A stretch of 64,000 nt of DNA from Rhizobium sp. SL86 (GTDB taxonomy: Bacteria > Pseudomonadota > Alphaproteobacteria > Rhizobiales > Rhizobiaceae), in assembly GCF_026672545.1 (NCBI RefSeq), contig NZ_JAPPRJ010000009.1, positions 248,001 to 312,000 of the forward strand, given 5' to 3'. A program made the position numbers and the translations under genes. The notes under the pieces were generated by a model that saw nothing but the letters and a program-made list of their open reading frames with translations, ran no database searches and was not told where the DNA came from. Shown in pieces: positions 9,123 through 18,139 of the stretch. How positions within the stretch are numbered: position 1 is the stretch's first letter; each line of letters begins with the position of its first letter.

Positions 9123-9264
9123 GTCTGACCTCACGGAAAAAAAGCGCCAAGACGGATCTGTTCCTTTGGAGGTTGCTACAGGCGTCATGCGCTGTAAAGT
9201 GGCCGCAAGGCTTCTTCAGCGCCGCTATTCTTGATCTTCCGATGAAATTCGCAAGCGCGAAGGC

Positions 9265-9293
9265 TTGCATTTGCTGGGCAATGCCGTTATGCG
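9265..9293 (+). promoter_or_regulatory. Candidate sigma70 promoter of rpsB
   Basis: TTGCAT (9265-9270), 17-bp spacer, TATGCG (9288-9293), placed about 120 bp before the rpsB start. The long leader is compatible with ribosomal-protein control, but no specific S2-binding structure was worked out. Confidence 0.4.
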
Positions 9294-9416
9294 CAGCCCA
9301 TTCCACACGCGAAACTTGGGATGGTCCGGGAGAAATCCGGGCGGTTCCGCCGGTGGTCGATCGAAGATCGACTGTTCGTTTCGCGGGGGTTAAACCGGAA
9401 ACAAGGAGAAAAAGGC

Positions 9417-10184
9417 ATGGCATTGCCTGATTTCAGCATGCGCCAGCTTCTGGAAGCTGGTGTTCACTTCGGCCACCAGACTCATCGCTGGAACCCGAAG
9501 ATGAAGCCGTACATCTTCGGCGATCGTAACAACATCCACATCATCGACCTCGCGCAGACCGTTCCGATGCTGTCGCGCGCCCTGCAGGTGATTTCCGACA
9601 CGGTTGCCCGTGGCGGCCGCGTTCTGTTCGTCGGCACCAAGCGTCAGGCGTCTGAACTGATCGCCGACAGCGCCAAGCGCTCGGCTCAGTACTACGTCAA
9701 CTCCCGCTGGCTCGGCGGCATGATGACGAACTGGAAGACCATTTCGAACTCGATCCAGCGCCTGCGCAAGCTTGACGAAATCCTGGCCTCCGACGCCCAG
9801 GGCTTCACCAAGAAGGAGCGCCTGAACCTCGAGCGCGAACGCGAGAAGCTGGACAAGGCTCTCGGTGGTATCCGCGACATGGGCGGCACGCCGGACCTGA
9901 TGTTCATCATCGACACGAACAAGGAAAAGATCGCTATCGATGAAGCCAAGCGCCTGGGCATCCCGGTCGTTGCCATCATCGATTCGAACTGCGATCCGGA
10001 CCTGATCGACTACCCGATCCCGGGCAATGACGACGCTTCGCGCGCCATCGCTCTCTACTGCGACCTGATCGCTCGTGCCGCCATCGATGGCCTGGCACGC
10101 CAGCAGGGCGCTTCGGGTCGCGACATCGGCGCCATGGCCGAGGCTCCGATCGAACCGGCTCTCTCGGAAGAAACCGAAGCCTGA
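9417..10184 (+). CDS. rpsB: 30S ribosomal protein S2
   Basis: Ribosomal protein S2, 255 residues. Family blocks are clear: the N-terminal MRQLLEAGVHFGHQTHRWNPKM, the internal LFVGTKRQA, RWLGGMMTNWKTI, and the closing IPVVAIIDSNCDPDLIDYPIPGNDDA. It binds 16S rRNA on the solvent side of the 30S subunit together with S1. The start at 9417 has AAGGAG 10 nt upstream; the frame opening at 9321 only adds leader codons. It has a short acidic C-terminal tail (EETEA). It is followed by a GC-rich hairpin and tsf, the almost universal rpsB-tsf pair. Confidence 0.98.
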   Translation: MALPDFSMRQLLEAGVHFGHQTHRWNPKMKPYIFGDRNNIHIIDLAQTVPMLSRALQVISDTVARGGRVLFVGTKRQASELIADSAKRSAQYYVNSRWLGGMMTNWKTISNSIQRLRKLDEILASDAQGFTKKERLNLEREREKLDKALGGIRDMGGTPDLMFIIDTNKEKIAIDEAKRLGIPVVAIIDSNCDPDLIDYPIPGNDDASRAIALYCDLIARAAIDGLARQQGASGRDIGAMAEAPIEPALSEETEA

Positions 10185-10198
10185 GCATGACGATGTGC

Positions 10199-10222
10199 GG
10201 GGAGGGCGCCTGTCCCTCCCCG
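10199..10222 (+). terminator. Stem-loop in the rpsB-tsf intergenic region
   Basis: CGGGGAGGG paired with CCCTCCCCG (arms 10198-10206 and 10214-10222, 7-nt loop), starting about 14 bp after the rpsB stop. No T-run follows, so it is more likely an attenuator or 3'-end stabiliser than a complete terminator. Confidence 0.5.
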
Positions 10223-10425
10223 GCATTCAGAAGGCTGTCGAGAATGGCCTTCGACGAATTTGAGGCGTCCGGCGCCGGCGGAACCCGAGTTTCGCCAATC
10301 ATCGCGTGAGATCGCGCGGACGGTTATTCATCACGCTGTCACACTTACGGGTACATTCGTGCCCCAAACGGGCGCCCGCCCACCGATTCCGGCAGGCGCA
10401 CCCCTGATTGGACAAGAGGCAAACA

Positions 10426-11352
10426 ATGGCTGAAATCACTGCTGCACTGGTTAAGGAACTGCGCGAGAAGTCCGGCGCAGGCATGATGGATTGCAAGAAG
10501 GCTCTCACCGAGACCGATGGTGATATCGAAGCCGCAATCGACTGGCTGCGCGCCAAGGGCATTGCCAAGGCTGACAAGAAGTCGGGCCGCACGGCCGCTG
10601 AAGGCCTGATCGGTATCGCCGGCGCCGGCCACAAGGCTGTCGTGATCGAGCTGAACTCCGAAACCGACTTCGTTGCCCGTAACGATGCCTTCCAGGACCT
10701 CGTCCGCGGCGTGGCCAATGTCGCGCTCGGCACCGACGGCACGGTTGATGCCGTTGCTGCCGCTACCTACCCGGCAACCGGCAAGTCCGTATCCGACACG
10801 ATCAAGGACGCGATCGCCACGATCGGTGAAAACATGACGCTGCGTCGCTCCGCTCTGCTCGAAGTCGAGCATGGCGTTGTCGCCACCTACATCCACAACG
10901 CCGCCGGCGACGGCATCGGCAAGCTCGGCGTGCTCGTTGCGCTGAAGTCCGAAGGTGACAAGGCTGTTCTGACCTCGATCGGCCGCCAGGTTGCCATGCA
11001 CATCGCTGCGACCAACCCGCTCGCCATCCGCGCCGAAGAAGTTGATGCCGCCGTTGCCGAGCGTGAACGCAACGTGTTCATCGAACAGTCCCGCGCCTCC
11101 GGCAAGCCGGACGCCATCATCGAAAAGATGGTCGAAGGCCGCATGCGCAAGTTCTTCGAAGAAGTCGCTCTTCTGTCGCAGGCTTTCGTCATCAATCCGG
11201 AGCAGACCGTCGGCGAAGCCGTCAAGGCTGCCGAAAAGGAAGCTGGTGCGTCCATCGAAGTGACCGGCATGGTTCGCCTCCTGCTCGGCGAAGGCGTCGA
11301 GAAGGAAGAAACCGATTTCGCGGCCGAAGTGGCTGCAGCCGTCAAGCACTAA
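10426..11352 (+). CDS. tsf: Elongation factor Ts
   Basis: EF-Ts, the guanine-nucleotide exchange factor of EF-Tu, 308 residues. The N-terminal UBA-like module (VKELREKSGAGMMDCKKAL) and the core TDFVARN block that contacts EF-Tu are present. The start at 10426 (MAEITAAL) follows AAGAGG; the six residues encoded from 10408 are leader. The 241-bp gap to rpsB may hold its own promoter. Length and blocks fit the alphaproteobacterial family. Confidence 0.98.
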   Translation: MAEITAALVKELREKSGAGMMDCKKALTETDGDIEAAIDWLRAKGIAKADKKSGRTAAEGLIGIAGAGHKAVVIELNSETDFVARNDAFQDLVRGVANVALGTDGTVDAVAAATYPATGKSVSDTIKDAIATIGENMTLRRSALLEVEHGVVATYIHNAAGDGIGKLGVLVALKSEGDKAVLTSIGRQVAMHIAATNPLAIRAEEVDAAVAERERNVFIEQSRASGKPDAIIEKMVEGRMRKFFEEVALLSQAFVINPEQTVGEAVKAAEKEAGASIEVTGMVRLLLGEGVEKEETDFAAEVAAAVKH

Positions 11353-11382
11353 CTTTCATACGCCAAAACTTGTGAATGCAGG

Positions 11383-11408
11383 GGGCATCGCGTGACAATG
11401 CGATGCCC
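11383..11408 (+). terminator. Hairpin between tsf and pyrH
   Basis: Perfect 9-bp stem GGGCATCGC (11383-11391) / GCGATGCCC (11400-11408) with an 8-nt loop, followed only by a short TT. It is probably a weak terminator or attenuator after tsf, since pyrH starts 43 bp later. Confidence 0.5.
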
Positions 11409-11450
11409 TTCGTGTATCCGGCTGTCGGTGTGATCCTCGAAGGAGTTTCC

Positions 11451-12176
11451 ATGTCTTCCTCCCAACCCGTCTATAAACGCGTGCTGCTCAAGGTCTCCGG
11501 CGAGGCTTTGATGGGCAGTCAAGGTTTCGGCATCGACGTTGCCGTGGCCGATCGGATTGCCGCCGACATCGCAGAAGCGGTGCGTATGGGGGTTGAAGTC
11601 GGCCTCGTTGTGGGCGGCGGAAACATCTTTCGCGGCGTGGCCGTGGCCTCGAAGGGCGGCGACCGGGTGACCGGCGACCATATGGGCATGCTGGCGACCG
11701 TCATCAACGCGCTGGCGCTTGCCACCTCGCTGCGCAAGCTCGATATCGAGACCGTGGTTCTGTCGGCCATTGCCATGCCGGAAATCTGTGAAAGCTTCTC
11801 GCAGCGCCGCACCCTGCACCACATGGCCCAGGGCCGCGTGGTGATCTTTGCCGGCGGCACGGGCAATCCGTTCTTTACCACCGACTCTGCCGGTGCGCTG
11901 CGCGCCGCCGAAATCGGCGCCGAGGCGATCTTCAAGGGCACGCAGGTCGACGGCATCTATTCCGCCGATCCGAAGAAGGATCCGACCGCCACCCGTTTCG
12001 ACACGCTCACCCACAGCGAAGTGCTGGAAAAGGGCCTCGCCGTGATGGATGTTGCCGCGGTTGCGCTGGCACGCGAAAATTCGATCCCGATCATCGTCTT
12101 CTCCATCCACGAGAAGGGCGGTTTTGGCGAAATCCTGACCGGCGGTGGCCGCAAGACCATCGTGACGGACATCTGA
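11451..12176 (+). CDS. pyrH: UMP kinase
   Basis: Bacterial UMP kinase, 241 residues, converts UMP + ATP to UDP. It belongs to the amino-acid-kinase fold: VLLKVSGEALMG at the N-terminus, GGGNIFRG, GDHMGMLATVINALAL and GTGNPFFTTDSAGALRA are the family blocks. The start is the ATG at 11451, preceded by AAGGAG (8-nt spacer). Part of the conserved tsf-pyrH-frr-uppS-cdsA array. Confidence 0.97.
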   Translation: MSSSQPVYKRVLLKVSGEALMGSQGFGIDVAVADRIAADIAEAVRMGVEVGLVVGGGNIFRGVAVASKGGDRVTGDHMGMLATVINALALATSLRKLDIETVVLSAIAMPEICESFSQRRTLHHMAQGRVVIFAGGTGNPFFTTDSAGALRAAEIGAEAIFKGTQVDGIYSADPKKDPTATRFDTLTHSEVLEKGLAVMDVAAVALARENSIPIIVFSIHEKGGFGEILTGGGRKTIVTDI

Positions 12177-12232
12177 TTGCAGGTTGCGGCAGGGATGCGC
12201 CGGCCGCTTTTTTGATAAGAACGGAGTGGAAC

Positions 12233-12793
12233 ATGAGTGGACCCGTTGATCTGAACGACATCAAGCGCCGCATGGACGGCGCCATCTCGGCCTTCAAGAG
12301 CGACATTGCCTCGCTGCGCACGGGCCGCGCATCGGCCAATATTCTCGATCCGGTGACGGTCGAAGCCTATGGTTCGCGCATGCCGCTGAACCAGGTGGCC
12401 AACATCACGGTGCCGGAGCCGCGCATGCTGGGCGTCTCCATTTGGGACAAGTCGATGGTCGGCGCCGTCGATCGCGCGATCCGCGAATCGAACCTCGGGC
12501 TCAACCCGATCGTGGATGGCCAGAACCTGCGTATTCCGCTGCCGGAACTCAACGAAGAGCGCCGCAAGTCGCTCGTCAAGGTTGCGCATGACTATGCCGA
12601 AAAGAGTAAGGTCGCCATCCGTCACGTCCGTCGCGACGGCATGGAAGCGCTGAAGAAGGCCGAAAAGGATGGCGTGATGGGGCAGGACGACAGCCGCGCC
12701 CAGTCCGAGCGGGTCCAGAAGATGACGGATGATACGATTTCCGAAGTCGACCGCTTGCTTGCCGAAAAGGAAAAGGAAATCATGCAGGTTTAA
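12233..12793 (+). CDS. frr: Ribosome recycling factor
   Basis: RRF, 186 residues, splits post-termination ribosomes with EF-G. Visible blocks: LRTGRAS.ILDPV(T)VEAYG, LNQVANI, SNLGLNP and the C-terminal helix RVQKMTDDTISEVDRLLAEKEKEIMQV. The start is the ATG at 12233 with GGAG 8 nt upstream; the ATG at 12212 is leader. Length is typical. Confidence 0.97.
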   Translation: MSGPVDLNDIKRRMDGAISAFKSDIASLRTGRASANILDPVTVEAYGSRMPLNQVANITVPEPRMLGVSIWDKSMVGAVDRAIRESNLGLNPIVDGQNLRIPLPELNEERRKSLVKVAHDYAEKSKVAIRHVRRDGMEALKKAEKDGVMGQDDSRAQSERVQKMTDDTISEVDRLLAEKEKEIMQV

Positions 12794-12843
12794 GGCCTGC
12801 GGTTTCGTATTGTCTCCAATCGGACGAAAGTGAGCGGTTTAGG

Positions 12844-13587
12844 ATGGTCAGCGGTGAATTGCCACCAGTGCCTCAGCACGTCGCCATCATCATGGATGGG
12901 AATGGGCGCTGGGCGAAGGAGCGGGGCCTGCCGCGCACGATGGGTCATACCAAAGGCGTGGAAGCCGTCAGGCGCGCTGTGCGTGCCGCGGGCGACGCCG
13001 GTGTGAAATATCTGACGCTGTTTGCCTTTTCCTCCGAAAACTGGTCGCGGCCCGAAGATGAGGTCTCCGATCTCATGGGGCTGCTGCGCCGTTTCATCCG
13101 CCGCGATCTTGCCGAACTGCACAAAGCCAATGTGCGCATTCGTGTCATCGGCGACCGGACGAACCTCAGGGGCGACATCCTGCCCCTGTTGCTCGAAGCA
13201 GAAGAGACGACCAAGGCGAACAGCGCGCTGACCCTGATCATCGCCTTCAACTACGGTGCGCGCGACGAGATCACGCGCGCCATGCAAACTCTTGCCAGAG
13301 AGGTTGCGGAAGGCCGGCTGGCACCCGAAGCCATCACCGCCGAACTCATCACGGCGAAGCTCGACACGGCCGGCATTCCCGATCCGGATCTCATCATCCG
13401 CACGAGCGGTGAGGAGCGCCTGTCGAACTTCCTTCTCTGGCAGGCGGCCTATGCCGAATTCGTGTTCATTCCGGACTACTGGCCGGATTTCACGGCCGAG
13501 ACCTTTGCCGAGGCTCTTCGGATCTACGCCGTGCGTGAACGACGTTTCGGTGGGATTTCCGCCACGCCGACGGCGGTGGCGGGCTGA
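12844..13587 (+). CDS. uppS: Undecaprenyl diphosphate synthase (isoprenyl transferase)
   Basis: Cis-prenyltransferase of 247 residues that elongates farnesyl diphosphate with IPP to undecaprenyl diphosphate, the lipid carrier for peptidoglycan and O-antigen. The catalytic MDGNGRWA (Asp18 through Trp23), the FAFSSENW block and the C-terminal RTSGEERLSNFLLWQ(A)AYAEF signature are intact. Its stop codon overlaps the cdsA start (TGATG), so the two are coupled. Confidence 0.97.
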   Translation: MVSGELPPVPQHVAIIMDGNGRWAKERGLPRTMGHTKGVEAVRRAVRAAGDAGVKYLTLFAFSSENWSRPEDEVSDLMGLLRRFIRRDLAELHKANVRIRVIGDRTNLRGDILPLLLEAEETTKANSALTLIIAFNYGARDEITRAMQTLAREVAEGRLAPEAITAELITAKLDTAGIPDPDLIIRTSGEERLSNFLLWQAAYAEFVFIPDYWPDFTAETFAEALRIYAVRERRFGGISATPTAVAG

Positions 13588-14420
13588 TGTCGCCGGAACT
13601 CAAAAAACGGATCGTCTCGGCCATCGTGCTGGCCATCGTCACTCTGGTGGCGACCTGGTTCGGCGGCATGTCGTTCCGTGTGCTGGCAGCGCTCATCTCG
13701 CTACTGGTCTATTACGAGTGGTCGAGCATGACGCGGCTTGCCGATCGCGATTTCCGCGGCAATGCGCTCGGCTGGCTTGCAGTCGCCTCGGTGTCCCTCA
13801 ATCTCGTCCTTGGCGATGAAGGAATGGGCGTTCCGCTGATCGGCGGCTTCACCGTGACGGCCATTCTCTGGGTTCTGGCGCGGGGCGGCACGATGTGGCT
13901 ACCGGGTGGCATCTTCTACGCGACAATGAGCGGCGTTTCGCTTGCTGCCATTCGCGGCGCCGACCAGACCGGTTTTGTCGCCATGTTGTTTGTCTTCGCC
14001 GTCGTCTGGGCGACCGATATCCTTGCTTTTTTCGTCGGTCGTGCGCTGCGGGGACCGAAACTCGCCCCCCGGATTTCACCCGGCAAGACCTGGTCGGGCG
14101 CCATCGGCGGCACGGCCTTCGGTGTCCTGGCCGGTGGCCTGATATCGCTCGCCTATTTCCCGATTCTGTCGCTGCGCACGGTGTTCATCGCCCTGTTCCT
14201 GTCAGTGGCGAGCCAGATTGGCGATCTTTTCGAATCCTTTATCAAACGTCGTTTCGGCGTAAAGGATTCCAGCCATCTGATTCCGGGCCACGGCGGCGTG
14301 ATGGATCGCGTCGACGGACTTGTTTTCGCCGGTTTCACCGCTTTTCTACTTGCAATCATGAATGCGGCGTGGTCCGACAAGGCAACGGCTTCGGTCGCAG
14401 CCTTTCTGTTTGGTCTGTGA
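13587..14420 (+). CDS. cdsA: Phosphatidate cytidylyltransferase
   Basis: Inner-membrane enzyme of 277 residues that makes CDP-diacylglycerol from phosphatidate and CTP, the branch point of phospholipid synthesis. It has about eight hydrophobic segments. The CDP-DAG synthase signature is complete near the C-terminus (SFIKRRFGVKDSSHLIPGHG followed by GVMDRVDG). It starts inside the uppS stop codon. Confidence 0.97.
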   Translation: MSPELKKRIVSAIVLAIVTLVATWFGGMSFRVLAALISLLVYYEWSSMTRLADRDFRGNALGWLAVASVSLNLVLGDEGMGVPLIGGFTVTAILWVLARGGTMWLPGGIFYATMSGVSLAAIRGADQTGFVAMLFVFAVVWATDILAFFVGRALRGPKLAPRISPGKTWSGAIGGTAFGVLAGGLISLAYFPILSLRTVFIALFLSVASQIGDLFESFIKRRFGVKDSSHLIPGHGGVMDRVDGLVFAGFTAFLLAIMNAAWSDKATASVAAFLFGL

Positions 14421-14448
14421 CTGGCGAATGATGGAGGATATGGCCTGA

Positions 14449-15573
14449 ATGGCGATACTGGGTTTGATTACCGGCTACATCATTCCGTTCATTCTCGTTT
14501 TATCCTTTCTCGTCTTTATCCATGAGATGGGGCACTACCTTGTTGGCCGCTGGTGCGGCATTCGCGTTACGGCCTTTTCCATCGGCTTCGGCCCGGAACT
14601 GATCGGTTTCACGGATAGCCATGGCACCCGCTGGAAGGTGAGTGCCATTCCGCTTGGCGGTTATGTGCGCTTCTTCGGCGACGAGGATGCCGCAAGCCGG
14701 CCCGATGGTTCGCAGATTGCCCAGTTGTCCTCCGTTGAACGTGCGCAGACGCTGGGCGGCGCAAAGCTGTGGAAACGCGCTGCAACTGTTGCCGCGGGCC
14801 CGCTTGCCAATTTTCTGCTGGCGATCGTCATTTTCGCAGCGGTTTTCAGCATTTACGGTCGCATGGTGGCCGATCCGGTGGTGGCAGAAGTGCGCGCTGG
14901 CAGCGCCGCGGCTGAAGCGGGCGTCGAGCCGGGCGATCTGCTGGTGGCTCTCGACGGCGAGGCGATCCGCACCTTTGATGATGTGCGTCGTTATGTGAGC
15001 GTGCGGCCGGAAACCCCGATCGTCGTCACCGTCGAGCGCGGTGGCCGTCCGCTGGATCTGCCGATGGTGCCGAAGCGGGTGGAAATCACCGACCAGTTCG
15101 GCAACCGCGTGGAGATGGGTCAGATCGGCATTGTGACCGACGAGCAGCGCGGCAATTTCCGCCGTGTGACCTATACGCCTGTGGAAGCGATCGGGCAGGG
15201 TGTCGCCGAAACCGGGCACATCATCACTGGAACCTTCCGTTATCTCGGCAATATCTTTGCCGGCAAGATGTCGGCCGATCAGATCGGCGGACCGATCCGG
15301 ATCGCAGAAACGACAGGGCAGGTGGCGACACTCGGGTTTGTCGCCGTGTTGAATTTTGCCGCTGTCATTTCCGTTTCGCTAGGATTGATGAACCTCTTTC
15401 CGATTCCGGTGCTTGATGGCGGCCACCTCGTTCTGTATGCGCTTGAAGCGGTGAGGGGAAAGCCGCTGAATGAGCGTCTTCAGGAGATCGTTTTCCGCAT
15501 TGGATTTGCGCTTATCCTCACTCTGATGGTGTTTGCGACGTGGAATGACACCATCGGCCGTTGGATTGGATGA
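14449..15573 (+). CDS. rseP: RseP/MmpA family intramembrane site-2 metalloprotease
   Basis: Membrane protein of 374 residues. Zinc-binding HEMGH (His25, Glu26, His29) lies in the first transmembrane helix, one PDZ domain (about 125-205) follows, and the second active-site motif NLFPIPVLDGG is in the third helix. This protease class cleaves anti-sigma factors and remnant signal peptides (RseP in E. coli, MmpA in Caulobacter). A single PDZ is usual for alphaproteobacteria. RBS GGAGG 10 nt before the start. Located between cdsA and bamA, as in many proteobacteria. Confidence 0.96.
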   Translation: MAILGLITGYIIPFILVLSFLVFIHEMGHYLVGRWCGIRVTAFSIGFGPELIGFTDSHGTRWKVSAIPLGGYVRFFGDEDAASRPDGSQIAQLSSVERAQTLGGAKLWKRAATVAAGPLANFLLAIVIFAAVFSIYGRMVADPVVAEVRAGSAAAEAGVEPGDLLVALDGEAIRTFDDVRRYVSVRPETPIVVTVERGGRPLDLPMVPKRVEITDQFGNRVEMGQIGIVTDEQRGNFRRVTYTPVEAIGQGVAETGHIITGTFRYLGNIFAGKMSADQIGGPIRIAETTGQVATLGFVAVLNFAAVISVSLGLMNLFPIPVLDGGHLVLYALEAVRGKPLNERLQEIVFRIGFALILTLMVFATWNDTIGRWIG

Positions 15574-15761
15574 TATTGGGTTAGAAACCAACTGTTTACC
15601 TTGTTGAGAAGTCGCCGTGGCGATTGGGTCACGCCTTCAAAGGAAGTAAATAGAAATTAACAGGATACCTTGCTTGTAGGTCAAAAGCAGGTAAAACGAC
15701 ACACGTGGCCGGAGTCGGGTGCCACCCGCCGAGGGACAACGGGAAAAGGTAAGATTTGAAA

Positions 15762-18089
15762 ATGAAAGCTGGTTCAAAGTTTTTGAACGCAGTCTCGGCG
15801 TTTGCGCTGTCTGCTGGTGTTGTCGCGTCGGGTGCAGGTGTTGTCGTGATCGCCTCGCCTTTGGTTGCCGAGGCCGCCGTTATCCAGCGCGTCGATGTGC
15901 GCGGGGCGCAGCGTGCCGGGCAGGAAGCTGTTCGTTCCAACATCACAATTCGTCCCGGCGTCAGCTTCTCGAATGCTGACATCGATGAATCGGTCAAGCG
16001 TCTTTATGCGACCGGTTATTTCTCGGATGTGAAGATCTCCGTCTCCGGCAGCACGCTCGTCGTGACCGTCAATGAGAGCCAGCTCGTCAATCAGGTGGTC
16101 TTCAACGGCAACCGTAAGATCAAGGACGACAAGCTTCAGGGCGTTGTCCAGACCCAGCCGCTCGGTCCCTACAGCGAAGCGCTCGCCAATGCCGACATCC
16201 AGCGCATTCGGGAAGCCTATACGCAGATCGGCCGCAGCGACGTTCAGATCACCACGCAGGTGGTTCCGGTTGGTCAGGGCCGCGTCAATATTGCCTTCGT
16301 GATCAACGAAGGTGAACGCACGAAGATCGCCAATATCAATTTTGTCGGCAACCAGGCCTATGGTGACCGCCGCCTGCACGATGTGCTGGTGACGAAGGAA
16401 TCCGGTCCGCTGTCCTTCCTGACCCGCAAGGACGTCTATACGGACGACAAGCTGCGCGCCGACGAAGATGCTCTGCGCCAGTTCTATTACAACCATGGTT
16501 ATCCGGACTTCCGTGTCGTTTCCTCTGATGCGGTCCTGGATGAATCGAAGAACGAATACACGATCACCTTTACCGTTGAGGAAGGTCCTCGTTATCGGTT
16601 TGGCGATATCTCTGTCGAATCCACCGTTCCGGGGATTGATGGTTCGCAGCTGAACGGTCTCGTCGAAACGAAGAGCGGCGACACCTATAGCGCCCGCGAC
16701 GTCCAGAAGACGATCGAAGCGATTTCGAAGCAGGTTGCTTCGGCCGGTTATCCGTTTGCCCGTGTCACCCCGCGCGGTGACCGTAATTTCCAGACCAACA
16801 CGATCGGTGTGTCCTATCTGGTCGATCAGGGTGAGCGCGCCTATGTCGAGCGGATCGAGATCCGCGGTAACACGCGTACCCGTGACTACGTCATTCGCCG
16901 CGAGTTCGATCTCAGCGAAGGTGACGCTTTCAATCAGTTGGCCATCACGCGGGCAAAGCGTCGCCTGGAAGCACTCGGTTACTTCAGCAAGGTCAATATC
17001 GGCACACAGCAGGGTTCGTCTCCTGACCGCGTTGTGATCGTCGTGGATGTTGAAGATCAGTCGACGGGCTCCTTCGGCATCGGCGCCGGTTACGCCGCCA
17101 ATGACGGTGTCGTTCTCGAAGCTTCGATCGAGGAAAAGAACTTCCTTGGCCGTGGTCAGTACATCCGTCTTGCCGCAGGTGCTGGCGATAACGATGCGCA
17201 GACCTACTCGCTGAACTTCACCGAGCCTTATTTCCTCGGTTACCGTCTGGCCGCTGGTTTCGATGTGTTCAAGAGCCAGTCCTCCTCGGAGGATTATTAC
17301 GAATACAACGAGCAGGGCTTCACGCTGCGCGTGACGGCTCCGATCACCGAAGAACTGGCGACAACGCTGCGCTACACCTACAAGCAGGTTGAATATTCCG
17401 GCGAAGGCAGCTGGACGACCGGCCTGTCGCAGCCGTACATCGATCTCGTCAACGGTGGCAAATACGAACAGTCGATCATCGGTCAGACGTTCACCTACAA
17501 CACGCTCGACAGCATGACCCTTCCGCGTGAAGGTATCTATGCGACGGTGACGCACGAATTCGCAGGCCTTGGTGGTGATTCCGAATACTACAAGGTCTAC
17601 GGTCGCGCCCGTTATTTCCACCTGCTGTCGGATGAGATGGACCTGATCGGCCAGATCGCAGTTGGTGCCGGCCATGTGGTTGCCACCGGCGACAAGCTGA
17701 ACGTCTTCGACCAGTTCACCATCGGCGGCAAGCAGATCCGTGGCTTCGAAAGCGATGGTATCGGTCCGCGCATGCCGAATGGCGATACGCTGGGCGGCAC
17801 GACCTATTTCACCGCATCGGCTGAACTCAGCGTTCCCATGCCGGCCCTGCCGGAGGACTTCGGTCTTCGTGCTGCCGTCTTCGCAGACGCAGGCACGCTT
17901 TACGGCAACGAAGTGGCCAACAGTGCTGGTGCACTTGGTGGCGACAGCGCCTTGCGCGCTTCGGTTGGTGCGGGTATCACCTGGGCTTCGCCCTTCGGTG
18001 CTCTGCGCTTCGATTATGCCGTCCCGGTCGTCAAGGAAGATTACGACCAGGAACAGCGTTTCCGCTTCAGCATGGCGAACCAGTTCTGA
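15762..18089 (+). CDS. bamA: Outer-membrane protein assembly factor BamA (Omp85)
   Basis: Omp85 insertase of about 775 residues. A signal peptide (VSAFALSAGVVASGAG, cleavage near AEAA) is followed by five POTRA repeats (about residues 40-425) and a 16-strand beta-barrel. The barrel lid-lock motif region (IGGKQIRGFESDGIGPRM) and the C-terminal Phe (MANQF) are present. I took the ATG at 15762; a TTG two codons earlier (15756) is closer to the AAGG at 15746 and is a real alternative. A 182-bp gap separates it from rseP. It heads the lpxD-fabZ-lpxA-lpxI-lpxB run. Confidence 0.97.
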   Translation: MKAGSKFLNAVSAFALSAGVVASGAGVVVIASPLVAEAAVIQRVDVRGAQRAGQEAVRSNITIRPGVSFSNADIDESVKRLYATGYFSDVKISVSGSTLVVTVNESQLVNQVVFNGNRKIKDDKLQGVVQTQPLGPYSEALANADIQRIREAYTQIGRSDVQITTQVVPVGQGRVNIAFVINEGERTKIANINFVGNQAYGDRRLHDVLVTKESGPLSFLTRKDVYTDDKLRADEDALRQFYYNHGYPDFRVVSSDAVLDESKNEYTITFTVEEGPRYRFGDISVESTVPGIDGSQLNGLVETKSGDTYSARDVQKTIEAISKQVASAGYPFARVTPRGDRNFQTNTIGVSYLVDQGERAYVERIEIRGNTRTRDYVIRREFDLSEGDAFNQLAITRAKRRLEALGYFSKVNIGTQQGSSPDRVVIVVDVEDQSTGSFGIGAGYAANDGVVLEASIEEKNFLGRGQYIRLAAGAGDNDAQTYSLNFTEPYFLGYRLAAGFDVFKSQSSSEDYYEYNEQGFTLRVTAPITEELATTLRYTYKQVEYSGEGSWTTGLSQPYIDLVNGGKYEQSIIGQTFTYNTLDSMTLPREGIYATVTHEFAGLGGDSEYYKVYGRARYFHLLSDEMDLIGQIAVGAGHVVATGDKLNVFDQFTIGGKQIRGFESDGIGPRMPNGDTLGGTTYFTASAELSVPMPALPEDFGLRAAVFADAGTLYGNEVANSAGALGGDSALRASVGAGITWASPFGALRFDYAVPVVKEDYDQEQRFRFSMANQF

Positions 18090-18139
18090 TATCTGGCGTC
18101 CAGAACTGCGTGTGAAAATCTGTTCTGGAGCCTTGGCTG

